From an uncultured Sphingomonas sp. (GTDB lineage: Bacteria > Pseudomonadota > Alphaproteobacteria > Sphingomonadales > Sphingomonadaceae), in NCBI RefSeq assembly GCF_913777625.1, contig NZ_CAJYTI010000014.1, forward strand, positions 1 through 40,652: a stretch of 40,652 nucleotides of DNA, in the 5' to 3' direction. A model generated the notes under the pieces. It saw only the letters and a program-made list of their open reading frames with translations. It did no database searches and was not told the DNA's origin. Shown here piece by piece: positions 17,644 through 26,827 of the stretch (its first letter is position 1; each line of letters starts with the position of its first letter). The translations under genes were made by a program, and so were the position numbers.

Positions 17644-18549
17644 ATGCACCGCAACGCACCGACAACAAAAACTACCCCGGCACGAAGCCATGTTGCGACC
17701 GCGCTGATCGCCGCGCTGGTCGCAAACACGGCGCTGGCCACGGGTCCCCTGTTCGTCCGGATGGCCGATGTCGGGCCGGTATCGGCTGCGTTCTGGCGGC
17801 TGATCATCGCCACGCCGATCCTCTTTGCCGCAGCGACGGCAATGGGCGAGCGGCCGATCGCGGCAGGCCGGGGGCGCTGGTGGATCCTGGCCATCGCCGG
17901 CGTGGTGTTCGCGCTCGATCTCGCCAGCTGGCATATCGGCATCGTCCGCACCACGCTCGCCAACTCCACCCTGTTCGGCAATTCGGCGTCGCTGATCTTC
18001 CCGATCTACGGCTTCGTCGTGGCGCGGGCCTGGCCGAGCAAGAGCCAGGGTGCGGCGTTGCTGCTGGCCGCCATCGGGGGCGCGCTGCTGCTCGGGCGCT
18101 CCGCCGAGCTTTCCTCGCGACACCTTGCGGGCGACCTGTTCTGCCTGGCAGCCGGCGTGTTCTACGCGGTCTATTTCGCGCTGATGGCGCGGGTGCGGGC
18201 GAGCCTTGCCCCCGTGCCGGCGCTGGCGCTCTCCTCGCTTGCCACCATCCCGCCACTCTTGGTGATCGCGCTGGCGATGGGCGAGCAGATCGTGCCCCAC
18301 CTGTGGTGGCCGCTGCTCGCGCTCGCCATCGTCAGCCAGCTGATCGGCCAGGGGTGCATGATCTATGCGCTCGGCCACCTTTCGCCACTGGTCATCGGTA
18401 TCGCGCTGCTGGTGCAGCCGGCGGTCGGGGCGGCGCTGGGCTGGGTGATCTTCGACGAGAAGCTCGCCGCCGCCGATCTGTTCGGCGCGGGCCTGGTCGC
18501 GGTGGCGCTGGTGCTGGTGCGGCAGGGGGCGGTACGGCCCAAGGGGTAG
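17644..18549 (+). CDS. EamA-family (DMT superfamily) transporter
   Basis: A 301-residue inner-membrane protein with ten predicted helices in two EamA repeats (about 18-145 and 165-295). The typical segment PLFVRMADVGPVSAAFWRLIIATPIL begins repeat 1 and LLVQPAVGAALGWVIFDEKLAAADLFGAGLV closes repeat 2. It probably exports metabolites or amino acids, but the substrate is not predictable. It is divergent from the OYE gene with a 55-base gap, a likely shared regulatory region, and is followed 40 bases later by the COQ9 gene. Confidence 0.9.
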   Translation: MHRNAPTTKTTPARSHVATALIAALVANTALATGPLFVRMADVGPVSAAFWRLIIATPILFAAATAMGERPIAAGRGRWWILAIAGVVFALDLASWHIGIVRTTLANSTLFGNSASLIFPIYGFVVARAWPSKSQGAALLLAAIGGALLLGRSAELSSRHLAGDLFCLAAGVFYAVYFALMARVRASLAPVPALALSSLATIPPLLVIALAMGEQIVPHLWWPLLALAIVSQLIGQGCMIYALGHLSPLVIGIALLVQPAVGAALGWVIFDEKLAAADLFGAGLVAVALVLVRQGAVRPKG

Positions 18550-18589
18550 GCGGTTGCCGGGCGCCTGCTTCGGGCCTAGATCATCACCC

Positions 18590-19246
18590 ATGGATCTCGC
18601 CGACGCCACCCTCGACGAACTGCGCGCGGCGCTTGCGCCGTCGCTTGCCGCCAACGCCGCCTTTGACGGCTGGAACCAGCGTGCGCTCGATGCCACTGCC
18701 GACGGCATGGGCGTCGACCGCGACGTGGCGCGACTCGCCTTTTCGGATGGCCCGCTGGCGATGATCGACGCCTGGTTCGCGCATATCGACCGCGCGATGC
18801 TGGACGAACTTTCGCCCGAGACGCTGGCGGCCATGAAGATCCGCGCGCGCATCACCGCGCTGGTCGAGGCGCGGCTGGCGCTGCTCGCCCCCTATCGCGA
18901 TGCGCTGCGCCGGGCGCTGGCGATCCTCGCCATGCCGCAGAACCTCGCCAAGGCGAGCAAGCTCGGCTGGCGCGCCGCGGATGCGATGTGGCGCGCGGCG
19001 GGCGACACCGCGACCGACTATAACCATTACACCAAGCGGATGACGCTCGGCAGCGTCTATGCCGCGACGATCGCCGTGTTCGTGCAGGACGAAAGCGAGG
19101 AGTGGGAAGATACCCGCGCCTTCCTCGCCCGCCGCATCGAGGGCATCATGCGCTTCGAAAAGGCCAAGGCCGGTTTCGTCCAGCGCACGGCCAATCGCCC
19201 GAGCCTGTCCCGCTTCATCGGCCGGTTGCGCTACCCGGCAATTTGA
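18590..19246 (+). CDS. COQ9 family protein (ubiquinone biosynthesis)
   Basis: A 218-residue helical protein of the COQ9 family, a lipid-binding partner of the ubiquinone synthesis complex in mitochondria and their alphaproteobacterial relatives. Family features are the TetR-like N-terminal helices (ATADGMGVDRDVARLAFSDGPLAMIDAWF), the C-terminal YNHYTKRMTLGSVYAATIAVFVQDES segment and FLARRIEGIMRFEKAKA. The ATG at 18590 starts MDLADATLDEL; an earlier ATG at 18554 would add 12 residues. A short inverted repeat GCGGCAA/TTGCCGC (19342-19364) lies after it and before the next gene. Confidence 0.88.
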   Translation: MDLADATLDELRAALAPSLAANAAFDGWNQRALDATADGMGVDRDVARLAFSDGPLAMIDAWFAHIDRAMLDELSPETLAAMKIRARITALVEARLALLAPYRDALRRALAILAMPQNLAKASKLGWRAADAMWRAAGDTATDYNHYTKRMTLGSVYAATIAVFVQDESEEWEDTRAFLARRIEGIMRFEKAKAGFVQRTANRPSLSRFIGRLRYPAI

Positions 19247-19380
19247 GGACCTCGTCGCAGCTCCAGCCGCAGCGGCGAGACATGGGGGTACGGACAGCAA
19301 GGTGCACGTTTCATCGCTCCGCCGACTCGCTTCGTCGCATTGCGGCAATCCCGTGCTTTGCCGCCTCTAGGGGCAGTCGC

Positions 19381-20529
19381 ATGAAGGATTCGGGCAAGAG
19401 GTTGGTGGCGGTGCGTAAAATCCGGTTTTCCAAGGTCGAGCGTGCGCTGACGGTCGCAGGGCTTGGTCCCGCGGTGCTGCTGGGCTGCGCCGTCCACGAA
19501 CATCCCGAACTCGCCGCCTATCTGCCCGCCCCCAATTACGGCGTGCTGATGCCGATCCCGCGCGCCCAGGCAGCCCCGCGTGCCGAAGTGCCGCCGCCCG
19601 CCGGGCTGGTGAACCGCCTCTCCGAGATCGCGCACAATTTCGACGGCGTCGTCGGCATTGCGGTGACCAGCGTCGACCGCAACTGGACCGCCTCGCAGGG
19701 CGGCGCGCGCAAGCTGCCGCAGCAGAGCGTCTCCAAGCTGTGGGTGGCGATGACCGTGCTCGACCAGGTCGACCAGGGCCGCATCCGGCTCAGCGACCCG
19801 CTGGTCATCACCCGCGCCGACTTCACCCTGTTCCACCAGCCGGTCGCGTCGTTGGTGAAGGGCGATCAGGGCTATCACAGCACCGTCGGCGAGATCCTGC
19901 GCCGGGCGCTGACGATGAGCGACAATACCTGCAACGACAAGCTGCTCCGCCTCGTCGGCGGGCCGCCGGCGGTGCGCTCGTTCATCGCGCGCAATGCCCT
20001 TGGCTCGATCCGCTTCGGGCCGGGCGAAAAGCTGCTCCAGCTCGGCACCTCGGGGCTGACCGCGTGGAAGCCGGAATATTCGATGGGCAATACCTTCGCC
20101 GTCGCCCGTGCGCAGCTGCCCCGCGAGACCCGCGTGGCCGCCTATCAGCGTTATGTCGCCGATCCGCCCGATGGTGCGGCACCGCTCGCCATTGCCGGTG
20201 CACTCGCCCGGCTGAAGCGCGGCGAGCTGCTCTCGCCCGTATCGACCCAGTGGCTGATCGCGACGATGCAGGCTTCGCACACCGGCAAGTTCCGGCTGCG
20301 CGGCGCGCTGCCGCCCGGCTGGCAACTCGCGCACAAGACCGGTACCGGCCAGGACCTGTTCGGCCGCACCGCCGGCTATAACGACGTGGCGCTGCTCACC
20401 GCGCCCGATGGCCGGTCCTATGCGCTGGCGGTGATGATCGGCGACACGCCGCGCCCGATCAACGAGCGTCAGTTGCTGATGCACGCGGTGGTGCGCGCGG
20501 TCGTCGACGAGCATCAGGCAGGCGCCTGA
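19381..20529 (+). CDS. Serine hydrolase of the class A beta-lactamase fold, probable lipoprotein
   Basis: A 382-residue penicillin-recognising protein. Active-site motifs are S116-V-S-K119, S180-D-N182 and K319-T-G321. In the omega-loop position, where class A enzymes read WEPELN with general base Glu166, this protein reads W229-K-P-E-Y-S. The Glu is replaced by Lys, and an extra stretch of about 35 residues follows before the next conserved helix. The N-terminus has basic residues, a hydrophobic stretch and LLGC36, a plausible lipobox, suggesting an outer-envelope lipoprotein. It could be a beta-lactamase-related hydrolase or a DD-peptidase-like protein rather than an efficient beta-lactamase. 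The start ATG at 19381 lacks a strong ribosome site. Confidence 0.82.
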   Translation: MKDSGKRLVAVRKIRFSKVERALTVAGLGPAVLLGCAVHEHPELAAYLPAPNYGVLMPIPRAQAAPRAEVPPPAGLVNRLSEIAHNFDGVVGIAVTSVDRNWTASQGGARKLPQQSVSKLWVAMTVLDQVDQGRIRLSDPLVITRADFTLFHQPVASLVKGDQGYHSTVGEILRRALTMSDNTCNDKLLRLVGGPPAVRSFIARNALGSIRFGPGEKLLQLGTSGLTAWKPEYSMGNTFAVARAQLPRETRVAAYQRYVADPPDGAAPLAIAGALARLKRGELLSPVSTQWLIATMQASHTGKFRLRGALPPGWQLAHKTGTGQDLFGRTAGYNDVALLTAPDGRSYALAVMIGDTPRPINERQLLMHAVVRAVVDEHQAGA

Positions 20530-20598
20530 AGATCACGGGCTGAAAACAGAGGCCCCGGCGGGATGACGGCGGCGCACCGCGCTGCTATCTCCCGCCCC

Positions 20599-23355
20599 AT
20601 GCCCCATCTCTATCTTGTCGACGGCTCCAGCTACATCTTCCGCGCCTATCACCGGCTGCCGCCGCTGACCAACAAGCATGGCGAGCCGGTGGGGGCGGTG
20701 TACGGCTACACCAGCATGTTGTGGAAGCTCGCCGACGAGCTCCACAAGGCCGATGGGCCGACCCACATGGCGGTGATTCTCGACAAGTCCGAGCACACCT
20801 TCCGCAACGATCTCTACGACCAGTACAAGGCGCACCGCCCGCCCGCGCCCGAGGACCTGGTCCCCCAGTTCCCGATGATCCGCGACGCCACCCGCGCCTT
20901 CAGCCTGCCCTGCATCGAGGAGCTGGGCTGGGAAGCCGACGACCTGATCGCCAGCTATACCAAGGCGGCGCTCGCGCAGGGCTGGCAGGTGACGATCGTC
21001 AGCTCCGACAAGGACCTGATGCAGCTGATGACCGATCCGTCGGTCGACATGCTCGACACGATGAACAACCGGCGCATGGGGCCCGACGATACCCGCGAGA
21101 AGTTCGGCGTCGGCCCGGAAAAGCTGGGCGAAGTGCTCGCGCTGATGGGCGACAGCGTCGACAACGTCCCCGGCGTGCCCGGCGTCGGCCCCAAGACCGC
21201 GGCCAAGCTGATCCTCGAACATGGCGATCTCGAATCGGTGCTCGCCGCCGCGCCGACGATGAAGAAGGGCAAACTGCGCGACAATCTGATCGAGCATGCC
21301 GAACTCGCGCGACTGAGCCACAAGCTCGTCACGCTCGCCTGCGACGTGCCGCTGCCCGAGCCGCTCGACGCGCTGGAGCTGCAGGGCATCCCCGATGCGC
21401 CGCTCCGCGCCTTCCTCGAGCATCACGGCTTCAAGACGCTGCTGTCGCGCCTCGGAACGGTGGCCGATGCGCCGGTGGAAACGCACGAAGCACCCGGCGT
21501 CGAGGAAGACCCGCCCTGCAACCATGACGGCTACGAGACCGTCACCGATCTCGATGCGCTCGACCGCTGGATCACCGTCTCGCGCCACCAGGGCTGGGTG
21601 GCGATCGACACCGAGACGACCGGGCTCGACGCGACCCAGGCCGATCTGGTCGGGGTCAGCATGGCGCTGGCGCCCAACCTCGCCTGCTACATCCCGCTCG
21701 GCCATGGCGGCACCGACATGTTCGCCGAGAAGCCCGAGCAGATCGACCGCGCCGAGGCGCTCGCCCGGTTGAAGCCGCTGCTGGAGGACCCGGCGGTGCT
21801 CAAGATCGGGCACAATCTGAAGTACGACATGATCGTGCTCGGCCGCGCCGGTATCCGCGTCGCGCCCTATGACGACACGATCGTGATGAGCTTCGATCTC
21901 GATGCCGGGCTCCACGGCCACGGCATGGACGAGCTCGCCGCTACCCATCTCGCCCACAGCTGCATCGCCTACAAGGACGTGGTCGGCACGGGGAAAAGCC
22001 AGCTGAATTTCGGCCAGGTCGATCTCAAGGCCGCGACCCGCTACGCCGCCGAGGATGCCGACGTCACGCTGCGGCTGTGGCGCCGCCTCAAGCCGCGGCT
22101 CGCCTATGAGAGCGTCACCCGCGTCTACGAGAGCGTCGATCGCCCGCTCGTCGCCGTGCTGGCGGAGATGGAGAGCACCGGCATCAAGGTCGATGCAGGG
22201 GTGCTGTCGAAGCTCTCGTCCGACTTCGCGCAGCAGATCGCGGCGCTGGAGGAAGAGATCCACGCCATCGCAGGCTTCAAGTTCACCATCGGCAGCCCCA
22301 AGCAGCTGGGTGACGTGCTGTTCGACAAGATGGGGATCAAGGGCGGCCGCAGGGGCAAGTCCGGCGTCTATTCCACCGACGTCAACGAGCTGGAGCGCAT
22401 CGCCGCCGACAAGGATTCGCCCGGCCGCGAGATGGTGCTCAAGGTGCTCGACTGGCGCCAGCTGTCGAAGCTCAAATCCACCTATACCGATGCCCTCCAG
22501 GCGCAGATCAACCCCGAAACGGGCCGCGTCCACACCAGCTACAGCCTCACCGGCGCGCAGACCGGGCGGCTCTCCTCGACCGATCCGAACCTCCAGAACA
22601 TCCCGATCCGCACCGAAGTGGGCCGCCAGATCCGCGACGCGTTTGTGGCGGAGCCGGGCAACGTCATCCTCTCGGCCGACTATTCGCAGATCGAGCTGCG
22701 GCTGGCCGCGCACATCGCCGACGTGCCGGCGCTGCGCACCGCGTTCGAGAAGGGCGACGACATCCACAGCATGACCGCGATGGAGCTGTTCGGCGAAGTC
22801 AACCGCGACACCCGCGGCCGCGCCAAGACGATCAACTTCGCGATCCTCTACGGCATCTCGCGCTGGGGCCTAGCCGGCCGGCTCGACGTGACGCCCGACG
22901 AGGCGCAGGCGATGATCAGCCGATATTTCGAGCGCTTCCCCGGCATCAACCGCTACATCGCCGATACGCTGCGCGAGGCGAAGGAGCGCGGCTATACGAC
23001 GACGCTGTTCGGCCGGAAGACGCATTTCCCGCGGCTCAAGGCGTCGAACCCCAACGAGCGCGCGGGCAGCGAGCGCGCCGCGATCAACGCGCCGATCCAG
23101 GGCACCAGCGCCGACATCATCAAGCGCGCCATGGCGCGGATGGTCCCGGCGCTGCGCGAGGCGGGGCTGGATAAGGTCCGCATGCTCCTCCAGGTGCACG
23201 ACGAACTGGTGTTCGAACTGCCCGAGGGGGATGTCGCGGCCGCGCGGCCGATCATCGAGCGGGTGATGGCCACCGCCGCCGAACCCGCGATCCAGCTCAC
23301 CGTGCCGCTGGGCGTGGAGATCGGCGTCGGCCCCAGCTGGGGCGCCGCGCATTGA
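20599..23355 (+). CDS. polA: DNA polymerase I
   Basis: A 918-residue, full three-domain Pol I for Okazaki-fragment processing and excision repair. The 5' nuclease (about 1-290) starts LYLVDGSSYIFRAYH and contains GWEADDLIA and GDSVDNVPGVPGVGPKTA. The 3'-5' exonuclease (about 310-510) keeps its acidic residues in AIDTETTGLDA, GHNLKYDMIVL and RYAAEDADVTLRLW, so proofreading looks active. Polymerase motifs A (SADYSQIELRLAAHIA), B (RGRAKTINFAILYGIS) and C (LLQVHDELVFELPE) are intact. The ATG at 20599 gives the family N-terminus. Confidence 0.98.
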   Translation: MPHLYLVDGSSYIFRAYHRLPPLTNKHGEPVGAVYGYTSMLWKLADELHKADGPTHMAVILDKSEHTFRNDLYDQYKAHRPPAPEDLVPQFPMIRDATRAFSLPCIEELGWEADDLIASYTKAALAQGWQVTIVSSDKDLMQLMTDPSVDMLDTMNNRRMGPDDTREKFGVGPEKLGEVLALMGDSVDNVPGVPGVGPKTAAKLILEHGDLESVLAAAPTMKKGKLRDNLIEHAELARLSHKLVTLACDVPLPEPLDALELQGIPDAPLRAFLEHHGFKTLLSRLGTVADAPVETHEAPGVEEDPPCNHDGYETVTDLDALDRWITVSRHQGWVAIDTETTGLDATQADLVGVSMALAPNLACYIPLGHGGTDMFAEKPEQIDRAEALARLKPLLEDPAVLKIGHNLKYDMIVLGRAGIRVAPYDDTIVMSFDLDAGLHGHGMDELAATHLAHSCIAYKDVVGTGKSQLNFGQVDLKAATRYAAEDADVTLRLWRRLKPRLAYESVTRVYESVDRPLVAVLAEMESTGIKVDAGVLSKLSSDFAQQIAALEEEIHAIAGFKFTIGSPKQLGDVLFDKMGIKGGRRGKSGVYSTDVNELERIAADKDSPGREMVLKVLDWRQLSKLKSTYTDALQAQINPETGRVHTSYSLTGAQTGRLSSTDPNLQNIPIRTEVGRQIRDAFVAEPGNVILSADYSQIELRLAAHIADVPALRTAFEKGDDIHSMTAMELFGEVNRDTRGRAKTINFAILYGISRWGLAGRLDVTPDEAQAMISRYFERFPGINRYIADTLREAKERGYTTTLFGRKTHFPRLKASNPNERAGSERAAINAPIQGTSADIIKRAMARMVPALREAGLDKVRMLLQVHDELVFELPEGDVAAARPIIERVMATAAEPAIQLTVPLGVEIGVGPSWGAAH

Positions 23356-24857
23356 GCGAGGGGGAAGCGTCCAAGGATATCAACGCGCTCGCCAAGGGCG
23401 GGCGCACCAACATGCTGGGCTTCATCATCCGGCTGGTCGCCCGGCTGCCGTTCCTGTTCATCGCCGGGCGCTCCTATGGCCCGGAGATCGTCGGGCGCTA
23501 TGCGATCGCGGTGCTGGTCATCGAGTTCGTGGCCCTCGTCGCAACGCTCGGCCTCAAGCGCGGGCTGGCGCAGGCGCTGTCGAGTACCGAGCGGCCGCAC
23601 ACCCATGTGGTGTGGGACGCGATGGTGGTGGCCTTTGTCGCGGCGCTGATCGCCAGCGGCATCATGATGGTCTTCCCGCAGGCGATGTTCCCCAACAGCC
23701 CGGTGATGGGGCTGGAACGGTTCCTCTCCGTCGCGGTGATCGCCATCGCGCTGTCCGACGTGTCGCTGTCGGCGCTCGCCTATCGCCACAATATCGGCGC
23801 CTCGGTGACCGCGCGGGCGATCATCGAGCCCTGGACGATCAGCATCGCGGCGTACGTCTTCTCCTTTGTCTCGTCGCGCGACGGGCTGCTGATGGCCTAT
23901 GTGCTGTCGATGAGCGCCGCTTTGGTCGCCTCGATCGTGCCGTTCGTGCGCGAATATGGCCTGCCGGTGGGCTGGCGGCCGCAGCCGGCGGTGATCTGGG
24001 GGCTTGCCCGGCTCAATGCGCCGCTGGCGGGGGCGGATGCGATCGAGTGGGCGACGCGCAACGTCGACCGCTTCATCCTCGGCCTGCTGTTCGCACCGTC
24101 GGTGGTCGGCATCTATTACATGGCGCAGCAGGTCGCCTCGGTGCCACAGCGGCTGAAATCGAGCTTCGACCCGATCCTGGGGCCGGTGATCACCCAGAGC
24201 CTTGCCGCGGGCGACCGCCCGGCGGTGGCGAATCAGGTGCGGCAGGTCGGCTTCTGGATCCTCTGTGCGCAGGCGGGGCTGGCGGTGATGTTCTCGATCC
24301 CCGCCGAGGGGGTGATGGGGCTGCTTGGCCGCGAGTTCGTGATCGGCTCGGCGGTGCTGTGCATCCTGCTGTTCTCGGAGGTGCTCGCCTCGCCCGGCGC
24401 GGTCTGCGAGACCGCGCTGATCTACATCGCCCGGCACACCAATCTGGCGATTTCGATCTGCGTGCTGATGCTGCAGATCGGCTTGAGCTTCGTGCTGATC
24501 TTCATCGCGCGGGGGCAGGGCTGGTCGGTGCCGGTGCAGTCGGCGGCGCCCGCGGTGGCGCTGGCGCTCTCGCTGACGATCGGCTCGATCGCCAAGGGAC
24601 TGTTGCTCCAGGCCAAGCTCGGCGCGCCGGTGGTGAGCATCCGCCCCAGCTTCTTCGCGGCGATGGCGATCGCGGGACTGGTCGGCGCCGCCTTTACTTC
24701 GCTGCCGCATCGCTTCGAATGGGCCGAGATGAGCCTGGGCATGCCGGCGATCCTGATCACCTTCCTCTTCGTGATCATCCGCTTCGGCTTCGGCCCGGAA
24801 GACCGCGCGCTTTTCCGCAAGGTGCCGCGGGCAGAGGGGGCGGCGGAAGCGGCTTGA
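23352..24857 (+). CDS. Polysaccharide flippase (Wzx/MOP-type lipopolysaccharide biosynthesis protein)
   Basis: A 501-residue integral membrane protein with roughly 12-14 hydrophobic segments, resembling oligosaccharide flippases of the MOP superfamily (GRTNMLGFIIRLVARLPFLFIAGRSYGPEIVGRYAIAVLVIEF at the N-terminus; DRFILGLLFAPSVVGIYYMAQQVASVPQRLKSSFDPIL in the middle). It would move lipid-linked sugars across the inner membrane. The TTG at 23352 overlaps the polA stop as TTGA, so it is translationally coupled to polA, an unusual partner. No glycosyltransferases are adjacent. Confidence 0.85.
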   Translation: MSEGEASKDINALAKGGRTNMLGFIIRLVARLPFLFIAGRSYGPEIVGRYAIAVLVIEFVALVATLGLKRGLAQALSSTERPHTHVVWDAMVVAFVAALIASGIMMVFPQAMFPNSPVMGLERFLSVAVIAIALSDVSLSALAYRHNIGASVTARAIIEPWTISIAAYVFSFVSSRDGLLMAYVLSMSAALVASIVPFVREYGLPVGWRPQPAVIWGLARLNAPLAGADAIEWATRNVDRFILGLLFAPSVVGIYYMAQQVASVPQRLKSSFDPILGPVITQSLAAGDRPAVANQVRQVGFWILCAQAGLAVMFSIPAEGVMGLLGREFVIGSAVLCILLFSEVLASPGAVCETALIYIARHTNLAISICVLMLQIGLSFVLIFIARGQGWSVPVQSAAPAVALALSLTIGSIAKGLLLQAKLGAPVVSIRPSFFAAMAIAGLVGAAFTSLPHRFEWAEMSLGMPAILITFLFVIIRFGFGPEDRALFRKVPRAEGAAEAA

Positions 24858-24863
24858 GTATTT

Positions 24864-24909
24864 CCTCCCTCGGCAAAGCCGGGGGAGGGGGACCGCCGCC
24901 GCAGGCGGT
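24864..24909. repeat. Tandem palindromes after the flippase gene
   Basis: CCTCCCTCGGC (24864-24874) pairs fully, with one G-T pair, with GCCGGGGGAGG (24878-24888). A second hairpin ACCGCC/GGCGGT (24892-24909) follows directly. It sits 6 bases after the flippase stop and probably terminates or stabilises that message. The sequence is related to the element at 31-174. Confidence 0.6.
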
Positions 24910-25099
24910 GGTGGAGGGGGCGGTGCAGCGCGAACCGTCGCTGGAAAAACGAGTGAGGCAGAGTCCCCTGCAAACCTTGCCCGGGCCACTTTGATCCCTA
25001 TATGTTCTACGCTGCTCTTTGAATTCGCGAGCCACTCCATGCCGCGCGTATCTATGGATGCGCGCGTACTCGAACGTACCCTAGGCGCGGCCGCGCACG

Positions 25100-25163
25100 G
25101 GCGTAAACTTCCTAAACTTCAGCCGAGCTGAAACCGCGCGAGCGCCTAAACTTCGTAAACTTA
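25100..25163 (-). repeat. Direct repeat pair, 43-nt period (copy A)
   Basis: Read on the minus strand, the unit is GAAGTTTAG twice in tandem plus GCG, 21 nt with one to three mismatches per copy, at 25143-25163 and 25100-25120. The two units are separated by a 22-nt spacer. The same 21+22+21 arrangement occurs at 30912-30975. It lies downstream of purH in the sense orientation. Confidence 0.7.
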
Positions 25164-25206
25164 GGCAATGCGCCGCGCCCTCCGCAGGAGGCGCGGCGCA
25201 TTGCCT
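25163..25206 (-). terminator. Long hairpin abutting the purH stop codon
   Basis: AGGCAATGCGCCGCGCC (25163-25179) is the exact reverse complement of 25190-25206: 17 perfect pairs, plus three more pairs across a one-base bulge around loop GCA. The last base belongs to the purH stop codon. No T-tract follows leftward, so it is a strong structural terminator or 3'-end stabiliser. Confidence 0.7.
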
Positions 25207-26774
25207 CAATGCCGGAAGTGGCGCATGCCCGTGAACACCATCGCCAGCCCGGCCTCGTCGGCCGCTGCGATGACTTCGTCGTCACGGATCGAGCCGCCCG
25301 GCTGGATCACTGCGGTCGCACCCGCTTCCACTGCCGCGAGCAGGCCGTCGGCGAAGGGGAAGAAGGCGTCCGACGCCACGGCAGAGCCGATCGTGCGCGG
25401 CGTGCCCCAGCCGGCCTTGTCCGCCGCGTCCTTGGCCTTCCAGGCGGCGATGCGGGCGCTTTCCAGCCGGTTCATCTGGCCGGCGCCGACACCCGCCGTG
25501 CTGCCGTCCTTGGCATAGACGATCGCGTTCGACTTGACGTGCTTGGCCACCGTCCAGGCGAACAGGCAGTCGGCCAGTTCCTGCTCGGTCGGCTGGCGCT
25601 TGGTGACGACCTTGAGCTGGTCGCGGGTGACGATGCCGTTGTCGCGGCCCTGGACCAGCCAGCCGCCGGCGATCGACTTGGCGAACAGGCCGCGGCGCGC
25701 CGGATCGGGCAGCTCGCCGGTGAGCAGCAGGCGGAGATTCTTCTTCGCCGCGAACAGCGCCAGCGCTTCCTCGTCGGCGTCGGGCGCCACCACCACTTCG
25801 GTGAAGATGCCGGTGATCTGCTCGGCGGTCGCGCGGTCGAGCGGGCGGTTCACCGCGATGATCCCGCCGAACGCCGAAACGGTGTCGCAGGCGAACGCCG
25901 CCGCATAGGCTTCGGCGAGGGTCGCGCCGCTCGCCACGCCGCAGGGATTGGCGTGCTTGACGATCACCGCGGTCGGCGGGCCGTCGCGGAATTCGCTGAC
26001 CAGCTCAAGCGCCGCATCGGCGTCGTTGTAATTGTTGTAGCTCAGCTCCTTGCCCTGCACCTGCCGGGCCTGGCCGATGCCGCGCGCGGCGGGGCCGGTC
26101 GCGGCATAGAAAGCCGCCTGCTGGTGCGGGTTCTCGCCATAGCGCAGCGCCTGGCCACGGCTGAGGGAGATGTTGAGCGTCTCCGGGAAAGCCTCGCCCT
26201 GGTCGGCGAAGGCGAACCAGCTGGAGATCATCGCGTCGTACGCTGCGGTGGCGGCATAGGCCTTGGCGGCGAACTTGCGGCGCTGCTCGAGCGTGGTCGT
26301 GCCACCCATCACCAGCGCATAGTCGGCTGGATCGGTGACGATCGCCACCGACTCGTGGTTCTTCGCGGCCGAACGGACCATGGACGGGCCGCCGATATCG
26401 ATATTCTCGATGATTTCGTCGCGGTCCGCGCCCTTGGCGACGGTCTGGGCGAAGGGATAGAGGTTGACCACGACGAGGTCGATCGGGGCGATCGCGTGCT
26501 CGGCCATCGAGGCCTGGTGCTCGGGATTGTCGCGGACCGAGAGCAAACCGCCATGCACCTTGGGGTGCAGCGTCTTCACCCGGCCGTCCATCATCTCCGG
26601 GAAGCCGGTGAGGTCCGAGATGTCGCGGACCTCCAGGCCTGCGTTGCGGAGCGCCGTGGCGGTGCCGCCGGTCGAGACGAGCTCGACGCCCTGGGCGGCC
26701 AGGGCCTGGCCGAGTTCGACGATCCCGGTCTTGTCGGAGACCGAGAGGAGCGCGCGGGTGATCTTGATGTCCAT
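25206..26774 (-). CDS. purH: Bifunctional AICAR transformylase/IMP cyclohydrolase
   Basis: A 522-residue PurH that performs the last two steps of IMP synthesis. The cyclohydrolase domain (about 1-190) has [44 protein letters not shown] and [16 protein letters not shown]. The transformylase domain (about 200-522) holds the catalytic pair K273-H274 in [14 protein letters not shown], plus [23 protein letters not shown] and the C-terminal GMRHFRH. It is the most downstream gene of the leftward rsmB-rpe-heparinase-like-purH series, 53 bases after the previous stop. Confidence 0.98.
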   Translation of the reverse strand: MDIKITRALLSVSDKTGIVELGQALAAQGVELVSTGGTATALRNAGLEVRDISDLTGFPEMMDGRVKTLHPKVHGGLLSVRDNPEHQASMAEHAIAPIDLVVVNLYPFAQTVAKGADRDEIIENIDIGGPSMVRSAAKNHESVAIVTDPADYALVMGGTTTLEQRRKFAAKAYAATAAYDAMISSWFAFADQGEAFPETLNISLSRGQALRYGENPHQQAAFYAATGPAARGIGQARQVQGKELSYNNYNDADAALELVSEFRDGPPTAVIVKHANPCGVASGATLAEAYAAAFACDTVSAFGGIIAVNRPLDRATAEQITGIFTEVVVAPDADEEALALFAAKKNLRLLLTGELPDPARRGLFAKSIAGGWLVQGRDNGIVTRDQLKVVTKRQPTEQELADCLFAWTVAKHVKSNAIVYAKDGSTAGVGAGQMNRLESARIAAWKAKDAADKAGWGTPRTIGSAVASDAFFPFADGLLAAVEAGATAVIQPGGSIRDDEVIAAADEAGLAMVFTGMRHFRH

Positions 26775-26827
26775 GGCCCGCCCCTCTCCCCAATCGGGCG
26801 CGCCGGGGCAAGCCCTATTTGGAGCGC

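Larger units (their letters stand above)
24858..25205. other. 348-bp repeat-rich gap between convergent flippase and purH genes
   Basis: No gene. It contains two G/C hairpins at its left end (24864-24909), about 175 bases of unremarkable sequence, then the 43-nt-period direct repeat (25100-25163) and a very long hairpin abutting the purH stop. Confidence 0.6.

Noticed and set aside
20533..22767. A 744-codon open frame on the minus strand opposite polA
   Set aside because: polA is unambiguous on the plus strand. This frame mirrors its codon bias and encodes no recognisable protein.
25100..25163. CRISPR-like array (21-nt repeats, 22-nt spacers)
   Set aside because: There are only two repeats per locus, the units are made of an internal 9-nt tandem, both units at this locus carry mismatches, and no cas genes are present. 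Treated as a different repeat element.
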